Source of the DNA: Salinivibrio kushneri
GTDB lineage: Bacteria > Pseudomonadota > Gammaproteobacteria > Enterobacterales > Vibrionaceae
NCBI RefSeq assembly: GCF_005280275.1
Contig: NZ_CP040021.1
Location: 2,753,001 to 2,817,000 of the forward strand
Reading direction: 5' to 3'
Length of the DNA stretch: 64,000 bases
Shown: piece after piece, positions 18,984-27,529 of the stretch
How the letters are laid out: the number at the start of each line of letters is the position of its first letter
Numbering within the stretch: the first letter of the stretch is position 1
Made by a program: the position numbers and the translations under genes
The notes under the pieces: model-generated
The model's input: only the letters and a program-made list of their open reading frames with translations
Databases searched by the model: none
What the model was told of the DNA's origin: nothing

Positions 18984-19011
18984 AAAAAACCCCAGCCGTT
19001 AGGCTAGGGTT
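18984..19011 (-). terminator. Proximal terminator of tRNA Arg-His-Pro operon (copy 2)
   Basis: On the minus strand a 10-bp stem AACCCTAGCC / GGCTGGGGTT with a TAAC loop is followed by seven T, a few bases after the tRNA-Pro CCA end. It is a strong intrinsic terminator, yet a second copy lies 142 bases further on. Confidence 0.88.
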
Positions 19012-19019
19012 TGTAATAG

Positions 19020-19096
<77 letters not shown>

Positions 19097-19121
19097 ACAT
19101 ATTCGCTGTTAGCGAAAATAA

Positions 19122-19198
19122 TGGGGTGGCTGACGGGACTTGAACCCGCGACAACTGGAATCACAATCCAGGGCTCTACCAACTGAGCTACAGCCACC
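19122..19198 (-). tRNA. tRNA-His (GTG)
   Basis: A 77-base tRNA with encoded CCA. The extra 5' G (position -1) typical of tRNA-His is encoded at 19198. Anticodon loop ATTGTGA gives anticodon GTG; the body is nearly identical to E. coli hisR. Middle gene of the Arg-His-Pro operon. Confidence 0.96.
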
Positions 19199-19232
19199 AC
19201 TGATTTTTTGCCAATTTCCTTTATCCCCGGAA

Positions 19233-19309
19233 TGGCGCGCCCGACAGGATTTGAACCTGTGACCTTTGGCTTCGGAGGCCAACACTCTATCCAACTGAGC
19301 TACGGGCGC
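19233..19309 (-). tRNA. tRNA-Arg (CCG)
   Basis: A 77-base tRNA with encoded CCA. The acceptor stem GCGCCCG pairs with CGGGCGC, and the anticodon loop CTCCGAA gives anticodon CCG. It is the first gene of the Arg-His-Pro operon, matching the place of argX in E. coli. Confidence 0.96.
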
Positions 19310-19330
19310 TTGCCCCGTTGGCGGTGACGA

Positions 19331-19359
19331 ATATTACGGATATCACCACCAGCCGTCTA
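19331..19359 (-). promoter_or_regulatory. Promoter of tRNA Arg-His-Pro operon
   Basis: On the minus strand -35 TAGACG and -10 TAATAT are separated by 17 bases and end about 22 bases before tRNA-Arg. The stretch after the -10 is C-rich (CGTCACCGCC), resembling a stringent discriminator, and A/T-runs lie upstream of the -35. The remaining bases up to 19632 contain a possible cytochrome c5 promoter (TATAAT at 19466-19471) and no gene. Confidence 0.55.
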
Positions 19360-19632
19360 GCACTTTTTTTAATTTTTTTACTGACTGGTCTCTTTTTCAA
19401 CAAATTGCGTAGAAAACGTCAGTAAGGTCTCTACTATAACGGTTTAACGTAACAATCTAAAGCGCTATAATCACCTAATCTTTACACGGAGTTAACCCAG
19501 CAACGTTGGCAAATCCGTTAAGACGAGACTGACAGGCCGCAACCGAATCACCCTTGATTGATTCACCCCCTTAGGTTGGCGGCAAATAAGATAAAAAAGG
19601 CGTTAAGCCACCAGTAATGTGGGAGTGTCATT

Positions 19633-20067
19633 GTGAGCGCAAAGGGAAAAAGTCTAGGTCAAATTATGGTTGCCACTGTGGCGGCCCTGTTATTTGCTTC
19701 TGCTGCGCAAGCGCTAGAAGTGTCTGAGCAAGAAAAAGCCGCCATCGCCGAACGCATTGCCCCGGTTGGTGATGTGTATATTGACGGCGAAGCGCCAACG
19801 CAAACCGCCGCCGCAGAGCCGAGTGGCCCACGCAGCGGCGAGCAGGTCTACAATACCTACTGCACCGCCTGTCATGGCACAGGGGCGGCGGGTGCTCCGA
19901 AAATGGGCGATGCTGCTGCATGGGGCCCACGTGTCGATAAAGGCATGGAGACCCTCACCAAACATGCCATCAACGGCTTTAATGGCATGCCGGCTAAAGG
20001 GACCTGTATGGATTGTTCGGATGATGAAATAGTGGCAGCCATCGAGCATATGCTCGACGCACTTTAA
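19633..20067 (+). CDS. Cytochrome c5 family protein
   Basis: A 144-residue periplasmic or membrane-associated c-type cytochrome. A signal peptide (about 1-28, ending SAAQALE) is followed by a variable linker and a class I haem domain with CTACH at about 77-81. A distal methionine is in NGMPAKG, and a second cysteine pair sits in GTCMDCSD, as in cytochrome c5, where the two cysteines form a disulfide. It starts at GTG (19633), supported by GGGAG upstream; the frame is closed just before this codon. It probably carries electrons to terminal oxidases. A hairpin follows directly. Confidence 0.9.
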   Translation: MSAKGKSLGQIMVATVAALLFASAAQALEVSEQEKAAIAERIAPVGDVYIDGEAPTQTAAAEPSGPRSGEQVYNTYCTACHGTGAAGAPKMGDAAAWGPRVDKGMETLTKHAINGFNGMPAKGTCMDCSDDEIVAAIEHMLDAL

Positions 20068-20092
20068 TACCGCGGCGCATTGCCAACGTGAC

Positions 20093-20125
20093 AATAACGC
20101 CGCCTTTGCGGCGTTATTTGTTTTT
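20093..20125. terminator. Terminator between cytochrome c5 and rep
   Basis: A perfect 11-bp stem AATAACGCCGC / GCGGCGTTATT with a CTTT loop is followed by TGTTTTT on the plus strand. It overlaps the last codons of the convergent rep gene, so it mainly serves the cytochrome gene. Confidence 0.85.
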
Positions 20126-22135
20126 ATCCAGCATGGCCTTTAGATTAGCGATCGCCGCTTGCCCTTTTTCCATTCGCTCTTCTTGCGATACCGGTTTTTT
20201 TTGCGATTCCCATTCGACATCATCAAATGGCAATTCATCTAAGAAGCGGCTCTGCTGTGGCTTAATCACTTCGCCAAATTGACGCCGCTCTCGACACACT
20301 ACAAAGGTCAACGCCTTTTGCGCGCGAGTCAGTCCGACATAAGCCAAACGCCGTTCTTCATCGATGTTGTCTTCATCAATGCTCGACTGATGCGGCAATA
20401 AGCCTTCTTCCATGCCAATCAGATAGACATAAGGAAACTCGAGCCCTTTGGAGGCATGCAAGGTCATCAACTGAACTTGGTCTGCGTCATCATCGTCTTC
20501 GCCCCGCTCCATCATGTCACGTAGGGTAAGGCGCTGAACCACTTCTCTTAGCGTTCGTTCCACCTGATCGGGGTTGTCACCTTCTAAGTCGGCGACAATC
20601 CAACTGTAAAGCTGTGAGACGTTTTTCATCCGCATTTCTGCGACTTTGGGGCTTGAAGAGCTTTCGTACAGCCACTCTTCGTAGTGAATGTCACGCAAAA
20701 GCGCCCTCACTGCCGCCACGGTATCGCCTCGCTCGGCTTGATCGGATAATTCCACCACCCAGCGGGTAAACGCTTGTAGCGACGCCAAACCACGTCCTGA
20801 TAAATGTTGGCTGAGCCCGAGCTCAAAGCTTGCCGCAAACAAGCTCTTTCCCCGCTGGTTGGCATAACTACCGAGCTTTTCTAGCGTCACTGGGCCAATT
20901 TCACGTCGTGGTGTGTTAACCACCCGCAAGAACGCGTTGTCGTCGTCGGGGTTAGTGAGCAGGCGCAGATAGGCCATGATGTCCTTGATTTCTGCACGTG
21001 AGAAAAACGAGGTGCCACCGGAGATCTTGTAAGGAATGCGGTTTTGCATCAGCGCTTTTTCGATCAAGCGTGATTGGTGGTTTCCGCGATAAAGGATGGC
21101 GTAGTCTTTGTATTGGGTGCGCCCCAAAAAACGATGACCTATCAGCTCGCCGACCACGCGCTCCGCTTCATGTTCTTCATTGTTAGCGGTCAGTACTTTG
21201 AGCATGTCGCCATCAGGCAAAGCAGAAAATAAGGTCTTTTCGAATACATGAGGGTTATTGGCAATCAAGATATTCGCGGCGCGCAGAATGCGGCTGGTTG
21301 AGCGGTAGTTTTGCTCCAGTTTCACCACATGCAAACGCGGAAAGTCTTGCTGCAGATACACCAGGTTTTTCGGCTGAGCCCCTCGCCACGAGTAAATCGA
21401 CTGATCGTCATCCCCGACCACGGTAAAGCGTGCACGCTCACCCACTAGCAGCTTCACTAACTGATATTGACTGGTATTGGTGTCTTGATATTCATCGACC
21501 AATAAATAACGAATGCGCGCTTGCCAGCGCTCACGTACGGCTTGGTTTTGGCTAAGCAGCGCGACTGGCATCAAAATGAGATCATCAAAATCCAGCGCGT
21601 TATACGCACGCATTTGTTTTTGGTAGCGCGCGTAACAGGCGGCAAACAGTTGATCACGCTCGCCTTGCGCCTGAGCCAGTGCTTCATCCGGCCCCAACAT
21701 GGCATTTTTCCAGTTGGAAATGGTATGCACTAACTGACGGAGCAAATCTTTATCGTTATCCAACTCTTGTTCGGTCAGGGCTTTTAACAAAGCTAATTGG
21801 TCTTGATCATCAAACAGCGAAAAGCCTGCCTTGAGCCCCAAGGTTTTATATTCTCGCCGAATGATATTGAGGCCCAAGGTATGAAAGGTCGACACCATCA
21901 AACCACGCGACTCTTGCTTTCCTAAACTTTGTGCTACCCGTTCTTTCATCTCGCGTGCCGCTTTGTTGGTAAAGGTTACCGCAGCGATATGGCGCGCTTT
22001 ATAGCCACATTGCTGAACCAAATAGGCAATTTTATGGGTAATGACACGTGTTTTGCCCGATCCTGCTCCGGCCAAAACCAGGCAAGGTCCAGAGATATGT
22101 CGGACGGCATCGGATTGCGCGGGGTTAAGTTTCAT
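20114..22135 (-). CDS. rep: ATP-dependent DNA helicase Rep
   Basis: Rep is a 3'-5' superfamily 1 helicase that clears protein roadblocks and helps restart replication forks. The 673-residue length equals E. coli Rep and the alignment is close throughout. Helicase motifs are visible: motif I AGAGSGKT (22-29), Ia [65 protein letters not shown] and [11 protein letters not shown]. Its end [15 protein letters not shown] resembles the Rep tail that contacts DnaB. It is distinguished from UvrD by the N-terminus [11 protein letters not shown]. It is transcribed divergently from the tetR-type gene. Confidence 0.97.
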   Translation of the reverse strand: MKLNPAQSDAVRHISGPCLVLAGAGSGKTRVITHKIAYLVQQCGYKARHIAAVTFTNKAAREMKERVAQSLGKQESRGLMVSTFHTLGLNIIRREYKTLGLKAGFSLFDDQDQLALLKALTEQELDNDKDLLRQLVHTISNWKNAMLGPDEALAQAQGERDQLFAACYARYQKQMRAYNALDFDDLILMPVALLSQNQAVRERWQARIRYLLVDEYQDTNTSQYQLVKLLVGERARFTVVGDDDQSIYSWRGAQPKNLVYLQQDFPRLHVVKLEQNYRSTSRILRAANILIANNPHVFEKTLFSALPDGDMLKVLTANNEEHEAERVVGELIGHRFLGRTQYKDYAILYRGNHQSRLIEKALMQNRIPYKISGGTSFFSRAEIKDIMAYLRLLTNPDDDNAFLRVVNTPRREIGPVTLEKLGSYANQRGKSLFAASFELGLSQHLSGRGLASLQAFTRWVVELSDQAERGDTVAAVRALLRDIHYEEWLYESSSSPKVAEMRMKNVSQLYSWIVADLEGDNPDQVERTLREVVQRLTLRDMMERGEDDDDADQVQLMTLHASKGLEFPYVYLIGMEEGLLPHQSSIDEDNIDEERRLAYVGLTRAQKALTFVVCRERRQFGEVIKPQQSRFLDELPFDDVEWESQKKPVSQEERMEKGQAAIANLKAMLDKNK

Positions 22136-22237
22136 GGTGACAACACCTCATCAGTGGCTGAGTGAGCATTGTAGAGCGAATCCAACTGATGTCTATCTCA
22201 CCGCAGCAAAGTGCATTTTGCTTGCTACACTTTATGC

Positions 22238-22267
22238 TTGTCATTTGCGCGAAAAACGCTCTAAAAT
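22238..22267 (+). promoter_or_regulatory. Promoter of tetR-RND operon
   Basis: -35 TTGTCA (22238-22243) and -10 TAAAAT (22262-22267) are 18 bases apart. The -10 overlaps the left end of the palindromic operator at 22265, the geometry expected for TetR-type autorepression. Confidence 0.65.
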
Positions 22268-22286
22268 GAATGAACGTTCATTCATT
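22265..22286. promoter_or_regulatory. 22-bp perfect palindromic TetR operator
   Basis: Half-site AATGAATGAAC is followed by its exact reverse complement GTTCATTCATT. The palindrome overlaps the -10 element and lies 17 bases before the likely tetR start. It is the probable binding site for the regulator encoded next to it. Confidence 0.8.
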
Positions 22287-22302
22287 GCTTGGTGCATTAT
22301 TC

Positions 22303-22863
22303 ATGGACAAACGTACACAAATCTTTGCCGCGACCGAGCAATTAATCGCGACGGTTGGGCTCGACAAAGTCTCAATGCAACAAGTGGCGATACAAGCACA
22401 GGTCGCAACAGGGACCATTTATCGCTATTTCAAAGATAAGGATGACTTGCTTCGCCAACTGTCTTCGCACCTGATGATGCAATGTGCAACCCATATCCAG
22501 CAAGGGGTCAAGGATGAACCGACACTCAAACGTCAGTTTGAACGCTTGTGGCGCAATACGTGGACCATGATGCTACAACGCGATCATCTTTTATTGTCTC
22601 GTGACCAGTTTGATGCCCTGCCACGCGATGATCAGTCTCATACTCAGCAAGAGCGAGAAGCCTTCTCCGATCTTTATCTGGTCTTTCAAGAAGGTAAGCA
22701 ACAAGGCGTGCTCAAGCCCCTCGATGATGAGGTGTTAATCACCTTGGGACTCGAACCCGCTTTTTGTTTAGCTCGCAAACAGGTTCGGGGTGTTATAACC
22801 CTGGACAGTCATGCTATCGCAGATGCGATCCACGCTTGCTGGGATGCAATTTCTCTTCACTAA
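22303..22863 (+). CDS. TetR-family regulator of RND efflux pair
   Basis: A 186-residue TetR-family repressor. The helix-turn-helix is clear (about 25-47: VSMQQVAIQAQVATGTIYRYFKDKDDLL), followed by a C-terminal ligand domain. An upstream in-frame ATG at 22270 lies inside the palindromic operator, so translation more likely starts at ATG 22303 (MDKRTQIF). The gene lies 21 bases upstream of the adaptor gene and on the same strand, implying a regulator-adaptor-pump operon that represses itself. The effector is unknown. Confidence 0.9.
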   Translation: MDKRTQIFAATEQLIATVGLDKVSMQQVAIQAQVATGTIYRYFKDKDDLLRQLSSHLMMQCATHIQQGVKDEPTLKRQFERLWRNTWTMMLQRDHLLLSRDQFDALPRDDQSHTQQEREAFSDLYLVFQEGKQQGVLKPLDDEVLITLGLEPAFCLARKQVRGVITLDSHAIADAIHACWDAISLH

Positions 22864-22884
22864 CGACGTTCGGAGCTTACTTCG

Positions 22885-23991
22885 ATGAAAAAATGGTTTT
22901 TCTTTATGGTTATCCTCGCGCTGCTGCTGTTTGGCAGTGTGATTGGCTTTAACCTGTTCAAGCAGCAAAAAGTTGCAGAGTATATGGCAAACATGCCAGA
23001 GCCCACCCACCCAGTCACCGCGGTGACGGTTGAGGCTGAGCCTTGGACACCAACGCTTGACGCCATTGGGTTTATTGAGCCTAACCAAGGGATCACCTTA
23101 ACCACCCAAATTGCCGGTGTCGTCGATGTGATTAATTTTGAGTCTGGCCAAACCGTTGAGCGTGGACAAAACCTGGTCGAGCTCGACTCGAGTGTTGAAA
23201 AAGCCAATTTAGCCAGCACCCAAGCGCGTCTACCAGCGGCGGAAGCCAAGTTTAAACGCTACCAAGGCCTGTTTGCTAAAGGCTCTATCTCTAAAGAAGC
23301 GCTGGATGAAGCCGAGGCCAATTATCGCTCGCTACAAGCTGACATCAATGCGCTGAAAGCCACCATTGCCCGTCGTAATATCCAAGCTCCCTTCGATGGT
23401 GTGATTGGTTTGCGTGATGTTTTCTTAGGTGAATACTTACAACCCGGTACGGACATTGCTCGCCTCGAGGACACCTCGGTGATGAAGCTGCGCTTTACCG
23501 TGCCACAAACGGATATTTCCAAAATCCGTTTAAGCCAGCCGTTACGCATTACTGTCGACGCGTATCCTGAAAAGGAATTTATCGGCTCTATCAGTGCCAT
23601 TGAGCCTGCAGTCAACAGCCAGAGCGGCCTGATTAAAGTGGAAGCCAATATCCCCAACAACGACGGCCAGTTGCGCTCAGGGATGTTTGCCCGCGCCGAT
23701 ATCGTCTTACCGACCATTGAAGAGCAAATCGTGATTGATCAAACCGCGATTAACTTCAATTTGTACGGAGAAAGCGTCTACGTCATCCGCGAAGAGGAAG
23801 GAGAAAAACGCGCTTATCAGCAAGTACTCAAGGTCGGTGAACGTCGTGGCCATCAAGCGCGTGTTATCGAAGGTCTGCAACCTGGCGATCAGGTCGTCAC
23901 CTCCGGCCAAGTGCGGTTAAGCAATGGTTCCAAAGTGAAAATCGTCGAAAACGACGCTCTCACACCACCAGAACAATTACCTCAATTGTAA
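22885..23991 (+). CDS. RND efflux periplasmic adaptor
   Basis: A 368-residue HlyD/AcrA-type membrane-fusion protein. It has an N-terminal membrane anchor (about 4-22) without a lipobox cysteine, then split lipoyl halves (VVDVINFESGQTVERGQNLVELD and IQAPFDGVIGLRDVFLGEYLQPG), a short alpha-hairpin (about 110-165) and a beta-barrel. It should link the inner-membrane pump encoded next to an outer-membrane TolC-type channel; no such channel gene is present in the window. It resembles Vibrio adaptors paired with MexW/VexH-like pumps. Confidence 0.92.
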   Translation: MKKWFFFMVILALLLFGSVIGFNLFKQQKVAEYMANMPEPTHPVTAVTVEAEPWTPTLDAIGFIEPNQGITLTTQIAGVVDVINFESGQTVERGQNLVELDSSVEKANLASTQARLPAAEAKFKRYQGLFAKGSISKEALDEAEANYRSLQADINALKATIARRNIQAPFDGVIGLRDVFLGEYLQPGTDIARLEDTSVMKLRFTVPQTDISKIRLSQPLRITVDAYPEKEFIGSISAIEPAVNSQSGLIKVEANIPNNDGQLRSGMFARADIVLPTIEEQIVIDQTAINFNLYGESVYVIREEEGEKRAYQQVLKVGERRGHQARVIEGLQPGDQVVTSGQVRLSNGSKVKIVENDALTPPEQLPQL

Positions 23992-24003
23992 GACGAGGAT
24001 GTG

Positions 24004-27000
24004 ATGCGCTTTACTGATATTTTTATCCGGCGCCCCGTGCTAGCCGCGTCAATCAGTATTCTGATTGCGCTGCTCGGCCTGCAATCTTTATTTAAGATGC
24101 AAGTCAGGGAATACCCGGAGATGACCAATACCGTGGTCACCATCACAACCAGCTATTATGGCGCCAGTGCCGACTTGATTCAGGGCTTCATCACGACGCC
24201 ACTCGAACAAGCCGTGGCCCAAGCTGATAATATTGATTTTATGACCTCAGAGTCGGTACTTGGCTCCTCGACCATTACGGTCAACATGAAGCTCAATACC
24301 GACCCTAACGCCGCCTTGGCCGATATTCTTGCCAAGGTAAACTCGGTGCGTGCTCAGCTTCCTGCCGAGGCGGAAGATCCATCGGTATCCATGTCGACCG
24401 GTTCCACCACCGCTGTCATGTATATTGGCTTTACCTCGCCCGAACTCGACTCCAGTCAGATCACTGACTACCTCGATCGCGTGGTCAAGCCTCAGCTATT
24501 TACCGTGGATGGTGTCTCCAAAATCGACCTTTACGGCGGGGTGAAGTATGGCCTTCGCGTGTGGCTCGATCCTGAGAAAATGGCGGCGTTTAAATTAGCG
24601 GCCACCGACGTGATGTCCGTGCTCGATGCCAACAACTACCAGTCAGCGACTGGTCAGGCGATTGGTACCTTTATGATCTATAACGGTAGCGCCGACACCC
24701 AGGTGTCCACGCCCGAAGAGCTGCGTAATTTGGTGGTGGATACCCAAGATGGCCGCGTCGTACGCCTCGGAGACATCGCTAAGGTCTCACTCGAGAAAAG
24801 CCATGATCGGGTACGTGCACTGGCCAATGGCTCTGAAGCGGTTGTCGCCGCGATCAATGCCACCCCGTCGGCTAACCCCATCAATATTGCCGCTGACGTC
24901 ATGGATATGTTGCCGGAAGTTGAGCGCAACATGCCAAGCAATATCGAGATGAATGTGCTGTATGACTCATCCAATGCAATCAATGAGTCCATCAATGAGG
25001 TCATCAAAACCATCATTGAAGCGGCGCTGATCGTATTAGTGGTGATTACCCTGTTCTTGGGCTCATTCCGCGCGGTGATTATCCCCATTATTACCATCCC
25101 ACTGTCCCTGATTGGTGTGGCGCTGGTGATGGAAATGATTGGCTTCTCGCTCAACTTGATGACCCTGCTGGCGATGGTGCTGGCTATCGGCTTGGTGGTC
25201 GACGATGCCATCGTGGTATTGGAAAACATCGACCGCCATATCAAGCTGGGAGAGTCCCCTTTCCGCGCGGCCATTATTGGTACACGGGAAATTGCCGTGC
25301 CGGTTATCTCCATGACACTAACATTGGCGGCGGTGTATGCTCCTATCGCCATGATGGGCGGGATCACCGGCTCGCTGTTTAAGGAGTTTGCGTTAACCCT
25401 TGCCGGGGCAGTGTTTGTTTCTGGAATTGTGGCGTTGACACTCTCACCAGTAATGTGTTCGACCATGCTGAAAGCCAACGCCAAGCCAAGTCGCTTTGAG
25501 CTTGCCGTTCACCGCTTCTTGGATGGCATGACCGACAAATATGCGCGCATCCTCAGTAAGGTGATGCAACGCCGTCCTGTGGTGGTGTCCTTTGCGGTGA
25601 TCGTCTTTGCTTCTTTGCCTGTGCTATTTAACTTTATCCCCAGTGAGCTGGCGCCATCGGAAGATAAAGGCGTGGTGGTAATGATGGGGACGGCGCCCTC
25701 GACGGCTAACCTGGATTACATCCAAAACAGCATGGCGGAAGTGAACCAAAAGCTCGACGAACAACCAGAGGTGGCCTTTTCTCAGGTCTTTTCAGGGGTG
25801 CCGAAGTCGAATCAAGCCTTTGGTATCGCCTCACTGGTGCCTTGGAGTGAGCGGGAAGCCAGTCAGTCCGAAGTGGTAAAACGCATGGCTGACGAAGTGA
25901 AAGACATTCCGGGTATGAAGGTCACTACCTTTGAAATGCCAGAACTGCCCGGTGCCTCCTCCGGCTTGCCGATCCAGTTTGTGGTGACCACCCCGAATAA
26001 TTTCGAAAGTCTCTACCAAGTGACCGCCGATATTATGTCCGAGGTACAATCTAGCCCGAATTTCGTTTATTCGGAGCTTAACCTCAACTTTGATTCGGCC
26101 ACCATGAACATCAGCATTGATAAAGACAAAGCTGGGTCATATGGCGTGACCATGCGTGATATTGGCGCCACCATTGGCACCATGATGGCCGATGGCTACG
26201 TCAATCGTATCGACTTTGATGGCCGCTCGTACGAAGTGATCCCGCAAGTGGAGCGTAAGTATCGCCTCAACCCTGAATCGATCGAGAACTACTACGTGCG
26301 TGCGGCCAATGGTGATTCCATTCCGCTGGGCTCGCTGATTGACATTGAAGTCACCGCGGAGCCTCGCTCACTGCCGCACTTTAATCAGCTAAACGCTGCT
26401 ACCATCAGTGCGGTATCTGCGCCGGGTGTCACCATGGGTACCGCAGTGGATTGGTTCGAGAGCAAGGCAGCAGAGTTGCCTAAAGGCTATCAGCACGATT
26501 ACCTCGGTGAGTCGCGCCAATACGTGACCGAAGGCAGCGCGCTGTATGCCACCTTCTTGTTCGCCTTAGCGATCATTTATCTGGTACTGGCGATTCAGTT
26601 TGAATCCTTGCTCGACCCACTGGTGATCTTGGTCTCTGTGCCACTCGCGATTTGTGGGGCTTTGATTGCGCTCGCATGGGGGCTGTCATCCATGAACATC
26701 TACTCACAAGTCGGGCTAATAACCTTGATAGGTCTGATTACTAAACACGGTATTCTGATCTGTGAGGTCGCCAAAGAGCAGCAACTGCATCATCAAGCCA
26801 GCCGAATGGACGCAGTGAAAGAAGCGGCCAAGATTCGTCTGCGTCCGATCTTGATGACCACTGCCGCGATGATTGCAGGCCTCATCCCGCTAATGTTTGC
26901 CACCGGCGCAGGCGCCGAGCAACGCTTTAGCATCGGGATTGTGATCGTAGCAGGTCTCGCTATCGGTACGTTATTCACGCTATTCGTTCTGCCAGTGATT

Positions 27001-27096
27001 TATACCTATCTGGCCAGCAAGCACAAACCACTGCCTGTGTTTGTCGAAGACGATGAACTTGATAAGCTCGATGAAGACTATCGCGCATCACACTAA
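24004..27096 (+). CDS. RND multidrug efflux pump
   Basis: A resistance-nodulation-division transporter of the HAE-1 family, 1030 residues with about 12 transmembrane segments. Proton-relay aspartates are Asp400-Asp401 in GLVVDDAIVVLENI, and the conserved lysine lies in the GLITKHGILI segment of helix 10. Two large periplasmic loops with PN/PC porter subdomains are evident. The frame also opens with GTG at 24001, but the GAGG ribosome site is better spaced (5 bases) from ATG 24004. It exports drugs or metabolites through the adaptor encoded 9 bases upstream. The substrate range cannot be read from the sequence. A terminator follows. Confidence 0.94.
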   Translation: MRFTDIFIRRPVLAASISILIALLGLQSLFKMQVREYPEMTNTVVTITTSYYGASADLIQGFITTPLEQAVAQADNIDFMTSESVLGSSTITVNMKLNTDPNAALADILAKVNSVRAQLPAEAEDPSVSMSTGSTTAVMYIGFTSPELDSSQITDYLDRVVKPQLFTVDGVSKIDLYGGVKYGLRVWLDPEKMAAFKLAATDVMSVLDANNYQSATGQAIGTFMIYNGSADTQVSTPEELRNLVVDTQDGRVVRLGDIAKVSLEKSHDRVRALANGSEAVVAAINATPSANPINIAADVMDMLPEVERNMPSNIEMNVLYDSSNAINESINEVIKTIIEAALIVLVVITLFLGSFRAVIIPIITIPLSLIGVALVMEMIGFSLNLMTLLAMVLAIGLVVDDAIVVLENIDRHIKLGESPFRAAIIGTREIAVPVISMTLTLAAVYAPIAMMGGITGSLFKEFALTLAGAVFVSGIVALTLSPVMCSTMLKANAKPSRFELAVHRFLDGMTDKYARILSKVMQRRPVVVSFAVIVFASLPVLFNFIPSELAPSEDKGVVVMMGTAPSTANLDYIQNSMAEVNQKLDEQPEVAFSQVFSGVPKSNQAFGIASLVPWSEREASQSEVVKRMADEVKDIPGMKVTTFEMPELPGASSGLPIQFVVTTPNNFESLYQVTADIMSEVQSSPNFVYSELNLNFDSATMNISIDKDKAGSYGVTMRDIGATIGTMMADGYVNRIDFDGRSYEVIPQVERKYRLNPESIENYYVRAANGDSIPLGSLIDIEVTAEPRSLPHFNQLNAATISAVSAPGVTMGTAVDWFESKAAELPKGYQHDYLGESRQYVTEGSALYATFLFALAIIYLVLAIQFESLLDPLVILVSVPLAICGALIALAWGLSSMNIYSQVGLITLIGLITKHGILICEVAKEQQLHHQASRMDAVKEAAKIRLRPILMTTAAMIAGLIPLMFATGAGAEQRFSIGIVIVAGLAIGTLFTLFVLPVIYTYLASKHKPLPVFVEDDELDKLDEDYRASH

Positions 27097-27100
27097 CCCA

Positions 27101-27126
27101 AAGGGCCTTCGGGCCCTTTTCTTTTA
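27101..27126 (+). terminator. Terminator after RND pump gene
   Basis: The stem AAGGGCC / GGCCCTT with a TTCG tetraloop is followed by TTCTTTT, 5 bases past the pump stop codon. Confidence 0.88.
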
Positions 27127-27189
27127 TCATCCTTTCGACAAGCTGTGCGTATTTACATAGAATAAAGACAGTTAATAAAGGAGTATTCC

Positions 27190-27456
27190 ATGTTTGACCC
27201 CAAAAAACTTGAGCAAATGGCCAAGCAAATTCACGACGCCATGCCTCAGCCTGTTAAAGAGTTAGGCACGGATATGGAAGGCCGTGTGCGCCAAGCCATC
27301 CAAGGCCAGCTGACTAAGCTGGATGTAGTAAGCCGTGAGGAGTTTGATGTACAAACCCAGGTGTTACTGCGCACCCGTCAAAAGCTCACCGAGCTTGAAG
27401 CCAAGCTGGAAGCCATGGAAGTAAAAGTGGGTCAGTCGACAGATAACCAAGAATAA
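27190..27456 (+). CDS. ubiK: Ubiquinone biosynthesis accessory factor UbiK
   Basis: An 88-residue protein of the BMFP (YqiC/UbiK) family. It starts MFDPKKLEQMAKQIHDAMP, the family signature, and its second half (about 48-80, VLLRTRQKLTELEAKLEAMEVKV) is a leucine-rich trimeric coiled coil. UbiK forms a complex with UbiJ that supports aerobic ubiquinone synthesis. The gene has a strong ribosome site (AAAGGAG), stands alone, and ends in a bidirectional hairpin shared with ilvC. Confidence 0.93.
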   Translation: MFDPKKLEQMAKQIHDAMPQPVKELGTDMEGRVRQAIQGQLTKLDVVSREEFDVQTQVLLRTRQKLTELEAKLEAMEVKVGQSTDNQE

Positions 27457-27473
27457 CCCTCGCAGATATAAAA

Positions 27474-27500
27474 AAGCCTGACCCTCAGGCCAGGCTTCTC
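27474..27500. terminator. Bidirectional terminator between ubiK and ilvC
   Basis: AAGCCTGACC and GGCCAGGCTT pair around a CTCA loop with one mismatch on the plus strand, which becomes a G-U pair on the minus strand. There it is followed by TTTTTATATC, so it is a better terminator for ilvC than for ubiK. Confidence 0.75.
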
Positions 27501-27529
27501 TTCCGCGTTATCTCAAACGATCCGCGTTA

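Noticed and set aside
22270-22302. ATG 22270 as the start of the TetR-family gene
   Set aside because: It is inside the palindromic operator and overlaps the -10 region; ATG 22303 begins the conserved N-terminus.
24678-25484. A 268-residue minus-strand ORF
   Set aside because: It is antisense to the RND pump gene and composed of biased codons reflecting the sense strand.
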